A stretch of 64,000 nt of DNA. It comes from Moraxella sp. ZY210820 (GTDB taxonomy: Bacteria > Pseudomonadota > Gammaproteobacteria > Pseudomonadales > Moraxellaceae). This document shows positions 63,560-64,000 of this stretch, in pieces; position 1 is the stretch's first letter, and every line of letters starts with the position of its first letter. Where the stretch lies: positions 2,338,980 to 2,402,979 of the forward strand of contig NZ_CP089978.1 in NCBI RefSeq assembly GCF_030674635.1. Reading direction: 5' to 3'. The notes under the pieces are model-generated. The model was not told where the DNA came from. It did not search any database and saw only the letters and a list, made by a program, of their open reading frames with translations. The position numbers and the translations under genes were made by a program.

Positions 63560-64000
63560 CAGCTTAAATCGTACTTTTAATCGTATTTTTTACTAAAAAC
63601 AGGTGATTTTATTTTTATTAGTCTATTGACGTGATTTTGCGGATTAAATTTATTCCACTTTTATATACTGTGAATTTAAATTTATAAATTTAAATTCACA
63701 AGACAACTCATATTAAATCTTGAATTTTAAATTTGAATTTAAATTTATTATTTATTAGAATGGTCTTTGCTTGTGGATAAATATTAAATATTAAGCATTT
63801 ACAATAACTTAAGTTGTTACTAATGTGATGGTCTAATGGTTAAGTTGCCCTGTGGATAAGTTTTAAGGTTTTAAATTTAAATTTAAATCCGAAGTTATCC
63901 ACAAGTTATTTTAAATTTAAATTCAAATTTATTTTGCACTTTCGCTTGTGGATAACTATAATATGCAAAGATTTTAAATTTATTTCTTTTTGAGGTTACT
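63560..64000. other. oriC: Chromosomal origin region (oriC), dnaA side
   Basis: Four perfect DnaA boxes: TGTGGATAA at 63772-63780, 63851-63859 and 63947-63955, and TTATCCACA at 63895-63903. They lie among runs of AAATTTAAATTT repeats that are strongly AT-rich. Position between rpmH (63.48 kb) and the expected dnaA just beyond the window is the usual location. The exact unwinding element and the DnaA-trio are not resolved. Confidence 0.85.

Overview
The window comes from an AT-rich gammaproteobacterium of the Moraxellaceae type (Acinetobacter/Moraxella relatives). The reasons are the 16S and 23S sequences, the gacA-pilS-pilR-coaBC-pbpG gene order, an Acinetobacter-style OmpA, and the rpmH-rnpA-yidD-yidC block beside an origin-like region. 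I infer this from read sequence; no database search was run. The right end (about 63.55-64.0 kb) carries four perfect DnaA boxes in AT-rich DNA next to rpmH, so the window is the flank of the chromosomal origin. A perfect parS site at 52.7 kb, about 11 kb from the origin, supports this.

Layout. 0-5.2 kb: the C-terminally incomplete recC (-), a small conserved hypothetical, a lipoprotein and nsrR. 5.26-10.9 kb: rRNA operon copy 1 (-; 16S, tRNA-Ile, tRNA-Ala, 23S, 5S). 11.2-16.2 kb: an operon-like block gacA-pilS-pilR-coaBC (-). 16.5-30.9 kb: pbpG, a four-gene cluster of hypothetical, LRR and SUKH-like proteins (-), htpG, bestrophin, a DUF333 lipoprotein, parE, a GDSL autotransporter, uspA, and an ABC-F ATPase. 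30.96-36.6 kb: rRNA operon copy 2, apparently identical to copy 1 and in the same orientation. 36.9-42.2 kb: a FimT-like pseudopilin, a compact operon of two paralogous GTPases plus a small coiled-coil protein, mnmE, and a truncated uspA duplicate. 42.4-44.5 kb: a BCCT transporter. 44.7-58.3 kb: a heavily rearranged methylcitrate (propionate) locus. 58.3-63.5 kb: an alpha/beta hydrolase, ompA, and yidC-yidD-rnpA-rpmH.

The most unusual part is the prp region. prpF and acnD lie on the minus strand; prpB and prpC lie on the plus strand. Inserted at its junctions are a Doc toxin with a 56-aa partner, a DarT-like ADP-ribosyltransferase with a NADAR-type partner, a SUKH/SMI1 protein, a secreted protein, a small membrane protein and a cold-shock-like/coiled-coil protein. 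Remnants lie between them: a 5' copy of acnD in inverted orientation, a 35-codon chimera of the prpC start and prpB end, three copies of the prpC leader, repeated GGTGCGTA-type palindromes and an IS256-family transposase stub. Flipping the DNA between the two acnD 5' copies would restore the usual order prpB-prpC-acnD-prpF on one strand. This suggests an inversion in a locus that repeatedly gained toxin, immunity or defence cargo.

A second probable inversion is suggested by mnmE. It normally follows yidC, but here it sits 20 kb away on the opposite strand, with its start facing the far breakpoint.
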